Of a stretch of DNA of 64,000 nt, positions 33,715 through 42,505 are shown piece after piece; positions within the stretch are counted from its first letter, which is position 1; every line of letters begins with the position of its first letter. Source of the DNA: Chryseobacterium gleum. GTDB taxonomy: Bacteria > Bacteroidota > Bacteroidia > Flavobacteriales_D > Sanyastnellaceae. The DNA lies in the NCBI GenBank assembly GCA_945881835.1, contig CAMCVP010000001.1, forward strand, positions 558,001-622,000. Direction: 5' to 3'. A model generated the notes under the pieces. The model ran no database searches. It was not told the origin of the DNA and saw only the letters and a list, made by a program, of their open reading frames with translations. The position numbers were made by a program, and so were the translations under genes.

Positions 33715-36129
33715 ATGAAATATATCTTTATTTGGAAGACAGCAAAGTGGGTTTCACTTTGCTGTTTTTTTTTAGTGAGTACTGAATTATTTTCTCAAAT
33801 AGTTCCACGTTCAGAGCATTTGGAAGTCCTCGAGGATTCGGTAATGGTGACCATTGAAGTTTATGACAGTTACACCGGATATCCTATTCAAGCCTATGGA
33901 AAGCGGGGGACTTTCAGTTTTCGTTGTAATGAACTAGGAAGGGTTTCAGTTTACTGCAGGAGCCGTGAGTCAGTTGATTTTACAGCGGAAGGATTTTACA
34001 ATAGAGGTTTTTATTTCGGTGAAGAGGAAATGGCAACGAAGAACAAAGTTTTTCGTTTAGATATGTACCCCATTTCGAAACAGATGGAAGCATTGACGGT
34101 TGTGGGATACAGCAATAAGCGAAACAACTTGAGTACTCCAGCAAGTGTGGGCATTGCGAAAATTGGGCAGCACTACGGCGACGGTTCTTCGCTCCAAAAC
34201 GCGTTCAATTCTGTGAGCGGAGTGTCTTATGATTCTCGCGGATATGGCGGAAGTACACGCTTGAATATTCGGGGAAGTTTTTATAGAGCACCCACCACCA
34301 TTCGAAATGTGAAGATGTATTGGAAGGGTATTGCATTGACGAGCGCAGACGGACAAACGCCTTTAGAAATAGTTGATCCTTCAAACGTTGCCAACGCAAA
34401 TATTCTGAAAGGGCCGGGCAGCGGTGTTTGGGGCAATGGAACAGGTGGAGTTGTTTTGTTTACGCCTTTTTCATTGAACCAGTCGGTGTATGCAAAGGCG
34501 CAATACGAGCAAGGCGAATTTGGCTACAGGAAATCTGTTTATCAAGCGGGTGTGAGTAAGAATGGGTTCAGTTTAATGGTGAGCCAGATTAAGCAGGAAA
34601 CCACCGGCTATCGCGATCAAGAGGCGAATAACAAGGAGCAAACCTTGCTTGAGTTTTCAGTCAACACGAAACGTTGGAAGCACTACGTCATGGCCATGCG
34701 CTACAAAGGATATTGGGAATTGCCCGGTGCCATATCTGCAGCGCAGATTGCCGTGAATCCACGTCAGGCAAATGCCTTCAGTATGGCCAATAACGCGCAC
34801 GTAGATCGTTCAAGAGATATGGTTGGGTATTCTGGCGAGTTTATTTCGAAGAAAAATTTTCTTCTTGAGCTTTCAGCGAATCTCTTTCAAACCGAAAAAA
34901 TAAATCCTTACGGAACCTCAGCTGCTTCTAGCGGATATAAAGATGAGTCTGCTGTTGGTAAGGGACAACGCGCGGTGTTGTCGAAAGCCTTCGAATTAAA
35001 TAAAAATGGAAATTTTCCAATCAAGTTGAAATCTTCAATTGGGGAAGAAGTTCAGTTCGAAAATTTCCAGTTGAATGAATTCGGATTGTTGAATGGTGAA
35101 TCGAACGGTGTTTCGAAATACAATTTCAATGTGGATTATATCACATCGAATTTTTTCTATCAGGTTGAAGCGGAGGTAGCGAAACGTCTGTTCGCAACGG
35201 CTTCTGTGGGTTTGAACAACACGCAAGCGCGCATTTCAGGAACATCGAAAGATGCTGCCCAGCAATTGGTGGTGATAGAGGCATACACAAACGCGAATCC
35301 GCAAGCAAGGCTTTATCCGAATGTAGGAATGAGTTATTCGCTTTCAAGAAATGAAAAATCAGGTAATTGGAATGTCTTCGGAAATTACAGCACAGGAAGC
35401 AGCGCGCCAACTGTGTTCGAGCAATACGATTATTCAAATCAACTTTTAAATACACAGTTGAAAAATGAGTTTGCGCGTAACGTTGAATTCGGAGTGAAGG
35501 GAGCAGGAAAATTATGGTTCGTTGAAATGAGTTTGTACGACCAGCAAATTACAGATGCGATTGTTCCGAAGGCAGCCTTATTTAATGGCTATTACGCAAC
35601 CTACATCAACGCAGGAAAATTGGTTCAGCAAGGATTGGAAGTAACGGCAAGAAGGACTTGGAATTTTGAAAGGTCCACTTTAGATGCTTGGACCAGTGGT
35701 TCTTGGACGAACTATCAATTGGAAGGTGAAAGCGGAACAGGTCGTATGCCGGGTATGCCCATGGCGCAGTGCAACGGGGGTGTCAATTTCAAAATTGATA
35801 AAGGATTCGGAATAGGAGCAACCAATCAATGGACAGACAAGGCGCCGTTGAATTCCACTCAAACCGAATGGTCTGCAGCGAGAAACGTTTTAAATTCTGA
35901 ATTCACCTACACACATGCATTTATTCGACGTGACGAAGTTGCCGGAGATTATGATCTAGTTACTCGAGTTCGTTCTTTAGGTTCAGTTAACATCAATGCC
36001 GGAGCGAACAATGTCTTGAATACCGATTATTCCACTTTCTATCAATTGAATGGTGTTGGTGGAAAGTTTTTCAATCCCATGGCGAGAAGAAATTTTTATT
36101 CAGGAATAACACTGCGAATCTTCTTGTAA
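33715..36129 (+). CDS. TonB-dependent outer-membrane receptor
   Basis: An 804-residue barrel. Signal peptide about 1-29 (ending ELFSQ). An N-terminal carboxypeptidase-like or DUF4480-type beta segment (about 38-105) precedes the plug domain (about 115-255), which includes IRGSFYRAPTTIRNVKMYW and ILKGPGSGVWGNGTGG. The remainder should form the 22-strand barrel, ending in a strand with terminal aromatic or hydrophobic residues (YSGITLRIFL). It is expected to import a siderophore, cofactor or oligosaccharide. The immediate 5' neighbour is an exported PQQ-type sugar dehydrogenase, so uptake of PQQ or of the enzyme's product is a possibility; unproven. Confidence 0.88.
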   Translation: MKYIFIWKTAKWVSLCCFFLVSTELFSQIVPRSEHLEVLEDSVMVTIEVYDSYTGYPIQAYGKRGTFSFRCNELGRVSVYCRSRESVDFTAEGFYNRGFYFGEEEMATKNKVFRLDMYPISKQMEALTVVGYSNKRNNLSTPASVGIAKIGQHYGDGSSLQNAFNSVSGVSYDSRGYGGSTRLNIRGSFYRAPTTIRNVKMYWKGIALTSADGQTPLEIVDPSNVANANILKGPGSGVWGNGTGGVVLFTPFSLNQSVYAKAQYEQGEFGYRKSVYQAGVSKNGFSLMVSQIKQETTGYRDQEANNKEQTLLEFSVNTKRWKHYVMAMRYKGYWELPGAISAAQIAVNPRQANAFSMANNAHVDRSRDMVGYSGEFISKKNFLLELSANLFQTEKINPYGTSAASSGYKDESAVGKGQRAVLSKAFELNKNGNFPIKLKSSIGEEVQFENFQLNEFGLLNGESNGVSKYNFNVDYITSNFFYQVEAEVAKRLFATASVGLNNTQARISGTSKDAAQQLVVIEAYTNANPQARLYPNVGMSYSLSRNEKSGNWNVFGNYSTGSSAPTVFEQYDYSNQLLNTQLKNEFARNVEFGVKGAGKLWFVEMSLYDQQITDAIVPKAALFNGYYATYINAGKLVQQGLEVTARRTWNFERSTLDAWTSGSWTNYQLEGESGTGRMPGMPMAQCNGGVNFKIDKGFGIGATNQWTDKAPLNSTQTEWSAARNVLNSEFTYTHAFIRRDEVAGDYDLVTRVRSLGSVNINAGANNVLNTDYSTFYQLNGVGGKFFNPMARRNFYSGITLRIFL

Positions 36130-36138
36130 ATTTGCAAC

Positions 36139-36615
36139 ATGTTCAGAAAGGTATTTTTCTTCGTTTTACTTGTTGCATTTGGAATGGCAGGTTGTAAGCC
36201 AACGCCCATTGCTGAAGCCAACTTCGAATTCGATGAAAGCCTTCAATGGAAAAAGAGCGAGCCTGTTTCGTTGAAATTAGATATTCGCGAAAATGCCGAG
36301 CCTTGCGAGTTGTATCTCGATGTGCGTTACACCACACTTTTTCCTTTCGATAAATTGCAATTGCACATCAAGGAAATTTCAGAACAAGGTGTTGTTGTTC
36401 CGCGTGATGTGACGATAGAAATTAAAAATCAAAACGGATTTGTTGGAGACATTAGCGGAGATATTGGCGACATAGAACGTGAGTTAGATTCGAATAAGCA
36501 ATTCGAAGATCACGGTGTTTATACCTATGAGATTTCGTTTAATCATCCTGTGGAAGTGTTGTTGGGAATAATGGAGTTTCGTTTGCGTGCGGTTCCGAAG
36601 AAAAAGAAATCATGA
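36139..36615 (+). CDS. gldH: Gliding motility lipoprotein, GldH-like
   Basis: A 158-residue lipoprotein; lipobox FGMAGC with Cys about residue 19. The rest is beta-rich and fits the GldH outline: a short N-terminal WKKSEPVSLKLDI, then LYLDVRYTTLFPFDKLQLHI near 66, an alternating strand region, and the final MEFRLRA. GldH is needed for gliding or T9SS function in Flavobacterium. Identity is inferred from pattern and length, with divergence. It overlaps mtaB by four bases (ATGA). Confidence 0.5.
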   Translation: MFRKVFFFVLLVAFGMAGCKPTPIAEANFEFDESLQWKKSEPVSLKLDIRENAEPCELYLDVRYTTLFPFDKLQLHIKEISEQGVVVPRDVTIEIKNQNGFVGDISGDIGDIERELDSNKQFEDHGVYTYEISFNHPVEVLLGIMEFRLRAVPKKKKS

Positions 36616-37865
36616 GAGACTTTAAGACATTTTCATTTCATACACTCGGATGCAAACTGAACTTCTCGGAATCGAGCACCTTGGCGCGCGATTTTCAAGA
36701 GCAAGGTTACGGCAGAGTAGAGTTGGAGGAAGGTCCAGATGTCTTGGTGATTAACACTTGCAGCGTTACCGATGAAGCAGACCAGAAATGTCGCTATACC
36801 GTTCGAAGAGCAAAGCGCTCGAATCCGAATGTCTTCATTGCGGTAATCGGTTGCTATGCTCAGTTAAAGCCAGAAGAGATTTCAAAGATTGAAGGAGTGA
36901 ATGTTGTGTTGGGGGCGAATGAAAAATTCAATTTGATAGATCGCATTAAAGCCTACGACGAATCGGAAGGGAAAATATTTGCAGGAGAAATTAAAGATGT
37001 GAAGGAATTCATTCCATCCTTTTCATCGGGTGATCGAACACGAACCTTTTTGAAGGTTCAAGATGGGTGTAATTATTTCTGCGCGTTCTGCACCATTCCT
37101 TTAGCGCGAGGAAGATCTCGCAGTGCGAATGTTGCAGCAACGATTGAAGAAGCGAAGAAAGCCATTGCCGGAGGTGCGAAGGAGATCGTTTTAACCGGAG
37201 TAAACATTGGTGATTTTGGAACGGCTCACAACGAAACGTTGTTAGATTTAATTCAGAAGCTCGATGAGTTGGAAGGAATTGAGCGTTATCGCATCAGTAG
37301 CATTGAACCGAATTTATTGACGAATGAAATCATTTCATTCGTATCCACTTCAAAACATTTCATGCCGCATTTTCACATTCCCTTGCAAAGTGGAAGCGAT
37401 GAAATATTGAAGGGTATGCGCCGCAGATATAGAACTGATTTATATCGTGAAAGAATTACGTCGATTAAATCTGCGATGCCTCATGCATGTATTGGTGTAG
37501 ACGTGATTGTTGGATTTCCTGGAGAGACCAATGAGCGCTTCAATGAGACGGTAGAGTTTTTAAAGGACCTGGGCGTTTCTTATTTGCATGTATTCACTTA
37601 CAGTGAACGAGCGAATACAACAGCACTTCGCATTGAAGATATTGTGCCTATGGAAGTTCGTAACGAACGAAATAAAATCCTACGCTTGTTAAGTGCAAAG
37701 AAGCGTGCTGCTTTTGATGCGTCGTTTATTGGTCAAACTATGCCAGTGTTGTGGGAAAACGTAGATGATGAAAACATGATTGCGGGTTTCACACCGAATT
37801 ATATCAAAGTGCGAAAACCCGCAAGTCAGTGCGTTTCGAATGAAACGAGTATGGTAGAATTATAA
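36612..37865 (+). CDS. mtaB: tRNA (N6-threonylcarbamoyladenosine-37-C2)-methylthiotransferase
   Basis: A radical-SAM enzyme adding a methylthio group to t6A37 of tRNA. In 417 residues the N-terminal UPF0004 domain has the cluster Cys in LGCKLNFSES (about 12), NTCSVTDEA (about 50) and IGCYAQ (about 83). The radical-SAM motif CNYFCAFC (about 153-160) follows DGC. MtaB is preferred to MiaB because of the HTLGCKLNF start and the RRAKRSNP region. A C-terminal TRAM-like stretch ends in ITNYIKVRK-like sequence (TPNYIKVRKPA). The last six bases overlap the convergent minus-strand gene. Confidence 0.92.
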   Translation: MRDFKTFSFHTLGCKLNFSESSTLARDFQEQGYGRVELEEGPDVLVINTCSVTDEADQKCRYTVRRAKRSNPNVFIAVIGCYAQLKPEEISKIEGVNVVLGANEKFNLIDRIKAYDESEGKIFAGEIKDVKEFIPSFSSGDRTRTFLKVQDGCNYFCAFCTIPLARGRSRSANVAATIEEAKKAIAGGAKEIVLTGVNIGDFGTAHNETLLDLIQKLDELEGIERYRISSIEPNLLTNEIISFVSTSKHFMPHFHIPLQSGSDEILKGMRRRYRTDLYRERITSIKSAMPHACIGVDVIVGFPGETNERFNETVEFLKDLGVSYLHVFTYSERANTTALRIEDIVPMEVRNERNKILRLLSAKKRAAFDASFIGQTMPVLWENVDDENMIAGFTPNYIKVRKPASQCVSNETSMVEL

Positions 37866-38846
37866 AGCTCTATACCAAGTTACAAATGGAATAGGAATAG
37901 ATCTGTCACTCGTATTTATTCCTGCAAGGGTAAATTGAACCGACTTCCCATTTCCATTTCCTTGAGTTCTGCGAATTGCTGGCATTAAAACTAAGAATGG
38001 TGTGTTGGGCTGTTTAGCTGTAATGGTTGTATACCCCGAGCCATTTCCGAAATAGTAATATTCAGAATTAGTTCCGCCTGTGCTCAGCATTCCGAACATA
38101 GAATCAAAAACAAAGCTCGTTTTATCATTAATTCTCAGGCTAGCTGCAACTGATCCCAATACTCCTTTTGTGGCAGGCTTAGCTCTGGAAGGAATATTCT
38201 GAGTGAAAGAGTATATGCCAGGAATTTTTTCCGTTTGATTAAAATCAAAATAGCCATATCCAACACCTAGCGTCAAATTCTTGTCACGATCACCGAATGT
38301 AACGTTTCCAAAGGATAGGGAGATAAAAGCTGAAGGGTCTATGTAACCACCATTGCCAATGATTTCACCAACTGAAAAATTCAGTTTAGGATTTTTGGTT
38401 GTTATGCTATACTTCGCGGCCAACGCTAAAGGGCTGCCTATCCAAGTGGTCATAACTCCAACATTGAAGTTGTCTGCAACGGCGACATGGAATTCAGGTC
38501 CCCACAGATTAAGCATGTAGTAATTATCCTTCTTTTTAATAGGAAGCGCGTTTGTTGTGAAAGAATATCTTGTGCTAAAAGGGTTGGCAGGAACAATTTC
38601 ATCGTTCACGATTGAGAAGTCTTCTTTGCTGTAGTTTGAAATAGACTTAATCAGGGTTTTCTTAATATAAATCTTCCCTACAGTTGTAGATTCGAAGAGC
38701 ATTTCTCTGCCGTCGTCGGAAATGATTGTGCCAATGTGTTCGACACCATTTGTCATTTTAATGATTTTTAAATCGCTACTCGGTTGAGCAAATGCAACGG
38801 AGCTTATTGCGAAAAACAACACCAAAGTGGAAAGTAAGTTTTTCAT
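37860..38846 (-). CDS. Exported beta-barrel-like protein, unknown function
   Basis: A 328-residue protein starting at the ATG at 38846 (MKNLLSTLVLFF); signal peptide about 1-22 (ending VAFAQ). Residues about 23-70 read like a small SH3/Sm-like beta domain (KIIKMTNGVEHIGTIISDDG, then KIYIKKTLIKSI). The remainder is rich in alternating aromatic and polar residues with many Gly, Asn and Tyr (for example NVGVMTTWIGSPLALAAKYS), as in outer-membrane barrels. I do not recognise the family. Its 3' end overlaps mtaB by six bases. Confidence 0.6.
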   Translation of the reverse strand: MKNLLSTLVLFFAISSVAFAQPSSDLKIIKMTNGVEHIGTIISDDGREMLFESTTVGKIYIKKTLIKSISNYSKEDFSIVNDEIVPANPFSTRYSFTTNALPIKKKDNYYMLNLWGPEFHVAVADNFNVGVMTTWIGSPLALAAKYSITTKNPKLNFSVGEIIGNGGYIDPSAFISLSFGNVTFGDRDKNLTLGVGYGYFDFNQTEKIPGIYSFTQNIPSRAKPATKGVLGSVAASLRINDKTSFVFDSMFGMLSTGGTNSEYYYFGNGSGYTTITAKQPNTPFLVLMPAIRRTQGNGNGKSVQFTLAGINTSDRSIPIPFVTWYRAL

Positions 38847-38919
38847 TATAATTGTATTTTGATTTTCGTAAAAATAAGGAAAATATACAATAGCCACTTC
38901 CAACTTGACGGAAAGGTCC

Positions 38920-39783
38920 TTACACCATCTTTATGAACGCATCCGAAAGTTTTTTCAATGCAATTGCTTTGTCTTTTCTGTTCAACGGATCTGGCGGACC
39001 GTAGGGCGTTTTATTTACATCAATGATGTAGATTTTCTGGTTGCCCTTGTGACGCAACACATCGAACTCACAGAAGTCTACTTTCATAGCAGCGGCGTAC
39101 TTTTCTATCTGTTCGATTTCTTCTCCAGAAAACACATCTTCCGGTTTGTGAAGGGTTGCGCGATGGGCCTTATTTGTAAAGCGGTTTTTTAACGTTTTGA
39201 ATTTCAAATACACCAATGGGATTTTTCCTCCAATAACAGGAACGCGAATGTCTACATACTCTCCGGCATCGTTGGTATTGTCGAGTACTTTCTGATAAAC
39301 AGCATTTGTCTTCGGAAATTCAACAGGACAAACAACCTCTTGTCCATCGTGAACCGCATTCTCGTCACTTTTTTCAACGGCAACCCCAATGTATGTCTTT
39401 GGATTGAGGTTCATGGAATATCCAAGAGCTTCGAGATGAACAGCGTGTACACGTTCTTTCGAAATGTCAGGACAGTTCACATTAATGATTCTCGTTTTAG
39501 GGTATTTTCTTCTTAGTGCGCTTGCGCTTCCGTAGGTTGCATTTTCGAAATAAACGATAACGTCTGGATTGCTCACCAACTTATTGGTGAGTCGAACACC
39601 ATTCATGCGAGCGATCTTCGAAAGTGTGGTTTTCTTGCTAGGATAAGTAGGTGCAGCTATCCATATAGGCAACCTACCGCCATTTTTCAGAAAGTAAAAT
39701 CCCTCACGAATGAGACAAGAGACATCTTTCACAATGACTTCGAAAAGCGGCATTGTTTGTCTGTATTTATTTCTTAATCCCAT
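38920..39783 (-). CDS. ATP-grasp-like protein of unknown specificity
   Basis: A 287-residue cytoplasmic protein. N-terminal part (about 40-130) looks Rossmann-like. The C-terminal stretch DFCEFDVLRHKGNQKIYIID (about 236-255), followed by VNKTPYGPP, has the acidic and Asn metal ligands expected of an ATP-grasp fold, as in enzymes that ligate carboxylates to amines or sugars in surface polymers. The usual Gly-rich loop is not obvious, so activity is uncertain. It starts within the last 10 bases of the nth gene and is probably co-translated with it. Confidence 0.5.
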   Translation of the reverse strand: MGLRNKYRQTMPLFEVIVKDVSCLIREGFYFLKNGGRLPIWIAAPTYPSKKTTLSKIARMNGVRLTNKLVSNPDVIVYFENATYGSASALRRKYPKTRIINVNCPDISKERVHAVHLEALGYSMNLNPKTYIGVAVEKSDENAVHDGQEVVCPVEFPKTNAVYQKVLDNTNDAGEYVDIRVPVIGGKIPLVYLKFKTLKNRFTNKAHRATLHKPEDVFSGEEIEQIEKYAAAMKVDFCEFDVLRHKGNQKIYIIDVNKTPYGPPDPLNRKDKAIALKKLSDAFIKMV

Positions 39784-40412
39784 GAATTGAATAATTTAGG
39801 ATTTATAGTTTGTGTGATGTAGTCTTTTTGAAGAGTTCCGCGTGCAGGAGAATATTCCCTTCCGTAAAAAATAATTTGAAGGTGAAGTTTGTTCCAGCTT
39901 TCTTCAGGAAATAATTTCTTTGCATCGCGTTCGGTTTGCTCAACAGATTTTCCGTTCGTTAATTTCCAACGCGTCATTAGTCTATGAATGTGAGTATCCA
40001 CAGGGAATGCGGGTACGCCGAAAGCTTGTGACATAACCACACTAGCAGTCTTGTGTCCTACACCAGGTAAAGCTTCCAAAGCTTCGAATGAAGCGGGAAC
40101 CTCTCCGCTGTGTTCGTTAATGAGAATGTGTGAAAGGTTGAAAATTGCTTTGCTCTTCGCAGGAGATAGCCCACAGGGTTTTATTATTTCTCGAATCTCT
40201 TCAATGCTCAACTTTATCATGTCGAACGGATTGCTCGCACGTTTGAATAAGTGAGGTGTAATGATGTTCACGCGTCCGTCCGTGCACTGCGCAGAAAGAA
40301 GAACTGCAATCAATAAGGTGAAAGCATCGGAATGGTCAAGCGGAATGGGTGTTTCCGGATAAAGCTTTTCTAATTCCACTCGCACAAAATCCGCCGCCTC
40401 TTTTTTTTTCAT
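39774..40412 (-). CDS. nth: Endonuclease III without iron-sulfur cysteines
   Basis: A bifunctional DNA glycosylase/AP lyase for oxidised pyrimidines. Starting at the ATG at 40412 it has 212 residues. HhH motif LPGVGHKTA (115-123) carries the catalytic Lys 121, and the catalytic Asp 139 is in VDTH. The four-Cys loop C-x6-C-x2-C-x5-C that binds [4Fe-4S] in E. coli Nth is missing: the chain ends FYGREYSPARGTLQKDYITQ plus about 12 residues with no Cys, and the protein has only two Cys in all (43 and 80). The start overlaps the DUF6702 stop (TAATG). Confidence 0.9.
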   Translation of the reverse strand: MKKKEAADFVRVELEKLYPETPIPLDHSDAFTLLIAVLLSAQCTDGRVNIITPHLFKRASNPFDMIKLSIEEIREIIKPCGLSPAKSKAIFNLSHILINEHSGEVPASFEALEALPGVGHKTASVVMSQAFGVPAFPVDTHIHRLMTRWKLTNGKSVEQTERDAKKLFPEESWNKLHLQIIFYGREYSPARGTLQKDYITQTINPKLFNSWD

Positions 40413-40909
40413 TAAGGTATGAATTGATACTGTGTTTTGTCTTTTGTTAAATACTCTCTTTTTGATTGACCGTTCCAACGCACCTCTACAATGTTTTGTT
40501 GATCGCTGTAAAGATCGAGTAAAATTGTATTGTTTACAATAACTAATCTCGGTTCGACATATCCACCTTCTAAGAACAAGGTTGTCATATCATTTTCCAC
40601 GCTGTACCCCAGAAAATGAAGAACAACATTTCTTCCTCCAACCTGAAGACTTAAATTTTCTCCGATGTATTTTTTTACCAATTCGAAGACTTCAGGTGTT
40701 TGTGGATTCAACGAATTGTATCGGTAACATTGCGCCTCGATTGCATGCTCTAAGTCGTCTGTAAATATTTTGGAAGTAATTTCTAAAGCGCCATTTTGTG
40801 CATTGAACTCAATGCTCGTGTTACTCAAATAGAATTTATGGTAAATAGGCGCAGATGCTTGTAAATATAACGTGAAAAAGGCAAAGCAAGACAATACAAT
40901 CGGTTTCAT
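40412..40909 (-). CDS. DUF6702 family exported protein
   Basis: A 165-residue protein with a signal peptide (about 1-18, ending LQASA). The N-terminal mature sequence HKFYLSNTSIEFN and the phrase ALEITSKIFTDDLEHAIEAQ are typical of DUF6702, a Bacteroidota-specific beta-rich family often found near proteases and peptidases. Function unknown; periplasmic or lipid-proximal location likely. The gene leads a minus-strand run with nth and the ATP-grasp-like gene. A TATTTTGG sequence on the minus strand upstream of the start is a possible -7 box. Confidence 0.7.
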   Translation of the reverse strand: MKPIVLSCFAFFTLYLQASAPIYHKFYLSNTSIEFNAQNGALEITSKIFTDDLEHAIEAQCYRYNSLNPQTPEVFELVKKYIGENLSLQVGGRNVVLHFLGYSVENDMTTLFLEGGYVEPRLVIVNNTILLDLYSDQQNIVEVRWNGQSKREYLTKDKTQYQFIP

Positions 40910-40943
40910 TTCGCCAAAATACGATGATTTATACTTTAAACCT

Positions 40944-40951
40944 TACCTTTG
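40944..40951 (+). promoter_or_regulatory. -7 element before the DHH phosphoesterase gene
   Basis: Perfect TACCTTTG, followed by C, four bases before the ATG at 40956. No TTG is seen at -33. With the -7 element this close, the transcript is nearly leaderless. Confidence 0.4.
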
Positions 40952-40955
40952 CCGC

Positions 40956-41981
40956 ATGTTAAAATGCACATTGAATACAAGTAAGATTTCCGAAGTGAAA
41001 TCTATTATCGAATCGTCGAAAAAGATAGTTATTTCAACTCACATGTCACCAGATGGTGATGCCATCGGATCCTCTTGTGCGATGGCTCAAATGCTGGTGA
41101 AGTTAGGCAAAGAAGTTACCATTGTTCTTCCAGATGAAGCACCTGCATACCTGAAATGGATAGAAGGAAATCAATATGTAGTTGTGTGCAAGAATGATCA
41201 AGAGGAGACCGCAAAGCGCATAGATGAAGCGGATGCTATTGTTATTTTAGACTACAATCATTTAGGAAGAATTGGGGAACACGTGAAGCGAATGTTGGAA
41301 GAGCAACTAAATAAGAAACCTTTCCTTCTTATTGATCACCACGAACAACCTGCCACCTTCCCAAAAGTGGTTTATTCAGACACAAGTATTTGCAGCACAT
41401 GTGAAATGGTGTTTCATTTCGCAGGGGCAATGGATTGGTTGGAGCTTATTGATATTCCAACGGCACAAGCAATTTATTGTGGAATGATGACCGATACGAT
41501 GTCTTTCAGATTTCCGAGCGTAACCGCCGAGACACACGATATTGTTGCATTTCTAATGCGCAAAGGATTGAAGCCACATGTTGTGCATGAAAACGTTTTG
41601 GACTCGCAGCGTCCAGATAGATTAAGATTAACAGGCTTTGCTCTTTCAGAATGTATGACCATTCTACCTGAATACAAAGCTGCTTATATTGCCATTACGA
41701 AGACAGAGCTAGACCGTTTCAATCCGCAATCTGGCGATACCGAGGGACTCGTGAACATGGCACTAAGCATTGAAGGAATAACCATTGCTGCTTTTTTTAG
41801 AGAGGATGAAGGATGTGTCCGAATTAGTTTTAGAAGCAAAGGAACACGCGATGTGAATCAAATGGCACGCGCTCATTTCAACGGTGGAGGACACAAAAAT
41901 GCAGCGGGTGCTCGTTTACACGAATCGTTGAGTTTTTGCGTTAATCAATTTCAAGAGTTACTTCACAAAGGAGAGATCTAA
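40956..41981 (+). CDS. nrnA: DHH-family phosphoesterase, NrnA-like
   Basis: A 341-residue cytoplasmic enzyme, probably a nanoRNase (oligoribonuclease) that also hydrolyses 3'-phosphoadenosine 5'-phosphate. The start is the ATG at 40956. Metal-binding motifs of DHH/DHHA1 proteins are present in order: STHMSPDGDAIGSS (about 25-38), DYNHLGR with the Asp at about 98, DHHEQP (about 126-131), and the DHHA1 C-terminal motif GGGHKNAAG (about 310-318). It is followed with a one-base overlap by a GldI-like gene, an arrangement I recall from flavobacteria. Confidence 0.88.
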   Translation: MLKCTLNTSKISEVKSIIESSKKIVISTHMSPDGDAIGSSCAMAQMLVKLGKEVTIVLPDEAPAYLKWIEGNQYVVVCKNDQEETAKRIDEADAIVILDYNHLGRIGEHVKRMLEEQLNKKPFLLIDHHEQPATFPKVVYSDTSICSTCEMVFHFAGAMDWLELIDIPTAQAIYCGMMTDTMSFRFPSVTAETHDIVAFLMRKGLKPHVVHENVLDSQRPDRLRLTGFALSECMTILPEYKAAYIAITKTELDRFNPQSGDTEGLVNMALSIEGITIAAFFREDEGCVRISFRSKGTRDVNQMARAHFNGGGHKNAAGARLHESLSFCVNQFQELLHKGEI

Positions 41982-42505
41982 TGAAATACGCATATCTGCT
42001 TTTTGCTTTTGCTGCAATATTGATGAGTTGTGACAGTTGTTCGCAAGACAAGAAGACTGTTCAGCAAATGACGCAGGCACAAATTGATTCAATGCTTATT
42101 GCGCAAAACAGAAATTTTCATTCGCAAGAAAAAGAGCGAATTCAAAAATTTGTGTCCGACAAGCAATGGCCAACGACAATTTCAGGAACGGGCATTCATT
42201 ATTGGATTTACCAACAAGGCATGGGAGAAACCGTAAAGTTCGAGCAAATTGCAATGGTTGAATATGAAGTTTCATTGTTAGATGGAACTGTAATATACAA
42301 GAGCAAACCAAACGAAAAAGTTCCTGTGAAAATAGGTCACGATAATGTGGAAAGCGGATTGCACGAGGCTATGTTACTTCTTAAAAAAGGAGATCGTGCT
42401 AAATTCGTTTTACCTTCTTATCGCGCTTTTGGTTTAACTGGAGAAGGAAAAATTCCCATGAACGCAGCGGTTGTCTATGACATTCACTTGCTGGAAATTC
42501 AGTAA
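41981..42505 (+). CDS. gldI: FKBP-type peptidyl-prolyl isomerase lipoprotein, GldI-like
   Basis: A 174-residue lipoprotein; lipobox in ILMSC gives Cys about 17. After a helical N-terminal region (about 30-60), the FKBP domain spans about 85-174: VKFEQIAMVEYEVSLLDGTV, VESGLHEAMLLLKKGDRAKF (catalytic-pocket residues), and the last strands FVLPSYRAFG, VYDIHLLEIQ. GldI is the FKBP-type lipoprotein of gliding flavobacteria; the neighbouring DHH gene supports the name. It would fold exported proteins in the periplasm. Confidence 0.7.
   Translation: MKYAYLLFAFAAILMSCDSCSQDKKTVQQMTQAQIDSMLIAQNRNFHSQEKERIQKFVSDKQWPTTISGTGIHYWIYQQGMGETVKFEQIAMVEYEVSLLDGTVIYKSKPNEKVPVKIGHDNVESGLHEAMLLLKKGDRAKFVLPSYRAFGLTGEGKIPMNAAVVYDIHLLEIQ

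Noticed and set aside
36127-36134. Perfect TAAATTTG box as a promoter for the GldH-like gene
   Set aside because: It overlaps the TonB receptor stop codon, would place the start site on the ATG at 36139, and has no TTG at -33; chance is as likely.
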